Source of the DNA: DASROJ01 sp035646975
Lineage (GTDB): Bacteria > Acidobacteriota > Polarisedimenticolia > JACPZX01 > DASXTC01
Reading direction: 5' to 3'
Length of the DNA stretch: 7,945 nucleotides
Assembly (NCBI GenBank): GCA_035646975.1
Contig: DASROJ010000016.1
Coordinates: 1 to 7,945 of the forward strand
Shown here piece after piece: positions 5,694 through 7,945 of this stretch. Below the pieces are notes generated by a model. It saw nothing but the letters and a program-made list of their open reading frames with translations, had not been told where the DNA came from and searched no databases. A program made the position numbers and the translations under genes. The stretch's first letter is position 1; each line of letters opens with the position of its first letter.

Positions 5694-7387
5694 TAGCTTG
5701 GAGAAGCTCCGGGCCTGGCGGCGCGGGCGAGTTCCTTGAATCCATCGGTGGCGCGAAGCACCTCCAGGTCCGGGTCGCTCCAGAGCCAGTCGATCGACAC
5801 ATAGCCGGCCTTCAGCCCACGTCGGAGAATCTCCAGCGCGCGGTTGCCGCGGCCCGCCATCGAATAGACCCGCATCGCGTCGAGGTCGTGGACATAGTCG
5901 TGCATCGCGGCGAGGCGGGGCATCTGCGTGTCCAGGCTTGCGATCAGGCGATCGATCCGGGTGCGGTCTCCAGCTTCCATGGCGAGCCGGACGCTGATCC
6001 GGTAGACGGCCAGCAGCTTGTTGGCGTTGCCAGGGTCGAGCTCGCGCACGAGCGCTTTGTCGAGCAGCGCGGCAGCGCGTTCCGGCAGGTGGTAGTCGAG
6101 GTAGAGCGTCGCCAGACGCAGATAGAGGTCGAGGCTCGCCCCGGAGCGCGCGATCCCCTCTTCCATGACACTCTGTGCCTGCTCTGTCTCGAGCGCCCGC
6201 AGATGAAGACGCCCGAGTCCTTCGTAGGCGGGAAAGACCAGCCGATCGGTGCTGCCGAATCCGATGGTGGCATCGGGCCAGTTGTCGATCACATCGCGAA
6301 ACGCCGAGCGCGCCTCACCGGTTCGGCCGAGCTGCTCGTAGCAGAGCCCCTTGAGGTACAGCACGGTGCCGTTGCTGAGCCCCTTGTGCGTCTTGAAGGA
6401 TGCCTTGTCAAGCGCTCCGAGCGCGACGGTCCAGCTGTTCCTTTTCATCAGCGATCGGCCGGTGTACAGGAACGCCCGGGAAGATTCCTCCGGGTGATCC
6501 TGCAGGAAATCGCGCCAGATCCGCCCCGCGCCAGTGACATTGCCCAGCTCCTCGTAGGCCGCGGCCATCTGCAGAATCGAGGGGACGTAATCGGGTGACA
6601 GCCTCAGCGCGTTGCGATAGCTGTCTATCGAATCTTCTTTGCGGCCCATGAGGATCTGCACATTGCCCAGCATGTGATGACTCACGGGAAGGTCGGGACG
6701 CAACAGCAGCGCCCGTTCGATCGCCGCACGCGCGGCCTCGAGGTGCCCACCGGCCATGCGGACCAGCGCGAGCGTCTGGAGCACCGGGATGGAATCGGGT
6801 GAGAGCGCGACCGCCGATTGAATCGAAGCCTGCGCCTCGTCGGGCCGCAGATCTCCAAGCAGAGCGCCTGCCAGCGCGGCGTGCCCGACCGCTCCGTTCG
6901 GGTCGATCGCGATGGCGCGCCGCGCCTCGTCGATTCCCTGCGAGATGAGCGCGTCGTCCTCCACGATGCGGCGGCTGTAGATCGACAGCAGGCAGCGGGA
7001 GAGCCCCGCATGCCCGCACGCCACGCCCGGATAGTACCTGGTCGCCTGCTCGAAGAAACTCTTCGACTCGAGAATCGCGGCGCGGCTGGCGTCATCGAGA
7101 AAGTGGTCGCCGCGAAGACACAGGGCTTCCGCGCTCATCGGGATGGGTGGCGCCTCGACCACCTCCTCGTCGAGCTTTCGTTCGCGTGGAGCGTCCTGCG
7201 CCGGCCTGGCGGCGGGGTTGGAGGGGGCCGCGGCAGCGGGTGGCTCGCTGCTGCGGATATCCCGGCCGGCCAGGTCCGTCACCGCCGCCAGCAGGGGCAG
7301 GATCACCGCCATCGCGATGGCAGGCCGCCCCGGCCCGGCCGCTGCGTAGCGGCGTGTAATCGACGATGCGGACGATGAGGCTGTCAT
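5690..7387 (-). CDS. Membrane-tethered TPR-repeat protein (565 aa)
   Basis: A helical-repeat scaffold probably facing the periplasm. A hydrophobic segment at 22-40 after an Arg-containing N-terminus is a signal anchor or signal peptide. An Ala/Pro-rich linker (46-66) follows. From about 103 onward there are tandem TPR units: FFEQATRYYPGVACGHAGL (111-129), AIAIDPNGAVGHAALAGAL (158-176), units near 184-232 and 235-266 (YRNALRLSPDYVPSI), 270-300, 342-372, 386-416 and 420-450. The C-terminus (504-556) has the GLKAGYVSIDWLWSDPDLE type ending. That ending, and the EQAT..YP..A.GHAGL opening, resemble TPR tails fused to bacterial Ser/Thr kinases, CadC-like regulators or adenylate cyclases; no such catalytic or DNA-binding domain is present here. 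The ATG overlaps the dinB stop as ATGA and lacks a clear ribosome site, so translation probably depends on dinB. TPR identity is firm; partner and role are unknown. Confidence 0.93.
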   Translation of the reverse strand: MTASSSASSITRRYAAAGPGRPAIAMAVILPLLAAVTDLAGRDIRSSEPPAAAAPSNPAARPAQDAPRERKLDEEVVEAPPIPMSAEALCLRGDHFLDDASRAAILESKSFFEQATRYYPGVACGHAGLSRCLLSIYSRRIVEDDALISQGIDEARRAIAIDPNGAVGHAALAGALLGDLRPDEAQASIQSAVALSPDSIPVLQTLALVRMAGGHLEAARAAIERALLLRPDLPVSHHMLGNVQILMGRKEDSIDSYRNALRLSPDYVPSILQMAAAYEELGNVTGAGRIWRDFLQDHPEESSRAFLYTGRSLMKRNSWTVALGALDKASFKTHKGLSNGTVLYLKGLCYEQLGRTGEARSAFRDVIDNWPDATIGFGSTDRLVFPAYEGLGRLHLRALETEQAQSVMEEGIARSGASLDLYLRLATLYLDYHLPERAAALLDKALVRELDPGNANKLLAVYRISVRLAMEAGDRTRIDRLIASLDTQMPRLAAMHDYVHDLDAMRVYSMAGRGNRALEILRRGLKAGYVSIDWLWSDPDLEVLRATDGFKELARAARPGASPSY

Positions 7388-7945
7388 GATTCGAGTGGGT
7401 TGGTCGGATTGGCTCGATGGGCCGGCTGGAAGAGCGATCGCTGGAACGGCTGATCGCTGCCGACCAGACCGGACACGGTGACGCCTATCAGGCGGGTCTT
7501 GCGCCGCCCCGCGCCCGTGCGCCCGAGCAGCCGTCGCGCCTCCTCCGCGATGACCCGGACCTCGTCGAACGGGTCGCGCAGCGTGTGGCTGCGGGTGACA
7601 TCGCTGAAGTCGGAATAGCGGATCTTGAGAACGACGGTGCGCGCCATGAGGGCTTCGTCGTGCAGGGCCGCGCTCAGGTCACGGGCGAACCGGTCGATGA
7701 GGTGATCGAGGACCTGAATGTCCCTTGTGTCCTCGGGCAGCGTCCTTTCGCAGGAGATCGAACGGGTCGGTCGGCTCGAGAGCACCGGTCTGTCGTCCTG
7801 CCCCCGGGCCAGCCTGGCGAGCATCGCACCGGTGGAGCCGAGCCGGGAGACGATCAGGTCCTCGTGGACCCGGGACAGATCGCCGATGGTCCGGACGCCG
7901 ATCGCCGCCAGCCTCGCTTCGGTGACCGGACCCACGCCCCAGAGG
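7384..7945 (-). CDS. dinB: DNA polymerase IV (Y-family translesion polymerase), C-terminal part; N-terminus off the right edge
   Basis: About 186 residues of the C-terminal half are visible. The first visible residues, LWGVGPVTEARLAAIGVRTI, are the helix-hairpin-helix of the thumb. They are followed by GDL, the LARGQDDRPV segment, and the little-finger domain with RSISCERTLPEDTRD, VVLKIRYSDFSDVTRSHTL and KTRLIGVTVSGLV. Near the C-terminus QRSLF fits the beta-clamp-binding motif of Pol IV (usually Q-x-x-L-F), followed by a 14-residue tail. The palm and fingers with the catalytic acidic residues lie outside the window, so catalytic competence cannot be judged. The protein would extend lesions or bypass minor-groove adducts at stalled forks in the cytoplasm. 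No frame break is visible, and the gene is read straight into the TPR gene through a 4-base overlap. The missing N-terminus is due to the window edge, not evidence of a truncated gene. Confidence 0.94.
   Translation of the reverse strand, partial: LWGVGPVTEARLAAIGVRTIGDLSRVHEDLIVSRLGSTGAMLARLARGQDDRPVLSSRPTRSISCERTLPEDTRDIQVLDHLIDRFARDLSAALHDEALMARTVVLKIRYSDFSDVTRSHTLRDPFDEVRVIAEEARRLLGRTGAGRRKTRLIGVTVSGLVGSDQPFQRSLFQPAHRANPTNPLES

Noticed and set aside
4689..5696. A 335-codon plus-strand frame across the cohesin-like genes
   Set aside because: It is antisense to two minus-strand genes with signal peptides, recognisable domains and ribosome-site spacing, and itself shows no domain.
4903..5802. 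A 299-codon minus-strand frame overlapping the lipoprotein-like gene and the promoter gap
   Set aside because: It is Arg-rich out-of-frame translation typical of GC-rich shadows and overlaps three genes or gaps in another frame.
5531..6598. A 355-codon plus-strand frame over the TPR gene
   Set aside because: The opposite strand encodes clear TPR repeats throughout; the plus translation has no coherent motifs.
7384..7945. dinB as a truncated pseudogene
   Set aside because: The frame is open to the window edge with the thumb and little-finger motifs in order; the missing N-terminus is simply outside the window.

Overview
The window is strongly GC-rich bacterial DNA, densely packed, with every supported gene on the minus strand, so transcription runs from right to left. 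The gene content suggests a Gram-negative, GC-rich organism: long exported multidomain proteins, cohesin-like exported proteins, a lipoprotein-like signal and a membrane-tethered TPR protein. The style of the large protease recalls Acidobacteriota and related soil or sediment lineages, but that placement is an impression from protein style, not a demonstrated assignment.

In transcription order: (1) the C-terminal half of a DNA polymerase IV gene (dinB), whose start lies beyond the right edge. (2) A 565-residue membrane-tethered TPR protein whose ATG overlaps the dinB stop as ATGA. (3) A 149-base gap with a candidate promoter, a perfect dyad inside its spacer, and a short direct repeat. (4) A lipoprotein-like secreted protein with a cohesin-like beta-sandwich. 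(5) Seven bases later, a second, shorter exported cohesin-like protein. (6) Immediately downstream, a very large secreted subtilisin-family (S8) protease of at least 1441 residues, which fills the left 4.3 kb and runs off the left edge without a stop. The protease frame is open from 4325 to base 1. A deceptive 962-codon open frame lies exactly antisense to it and is explained by codon bias.

The window divides into two likely transcription units. The upstream one couples dinB to the TPR gene. The downstream one (cohesin-like lipoprotein, cohesin-like protein, S8 protease) looks like an operon encoding envelope or extracellular proteins. The protease is modular: signal peptide, long pro-region, catalytic domain with Asp304, His341, Asn454 and Ser560, a KP-43-like beta-sandwich, then alternating cysteine-bracketed repeats, fibronectin-III-like domains and a MAM/jelly-roll-like domain. 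The most interesting points are the three-copy cysteine-bracketed repeat in the protease, the pairing of two cohesin-like proteins with it, and the dinB-TPR coupling. No RNA genes, mobile elements or CRISPR arrays were recognised.
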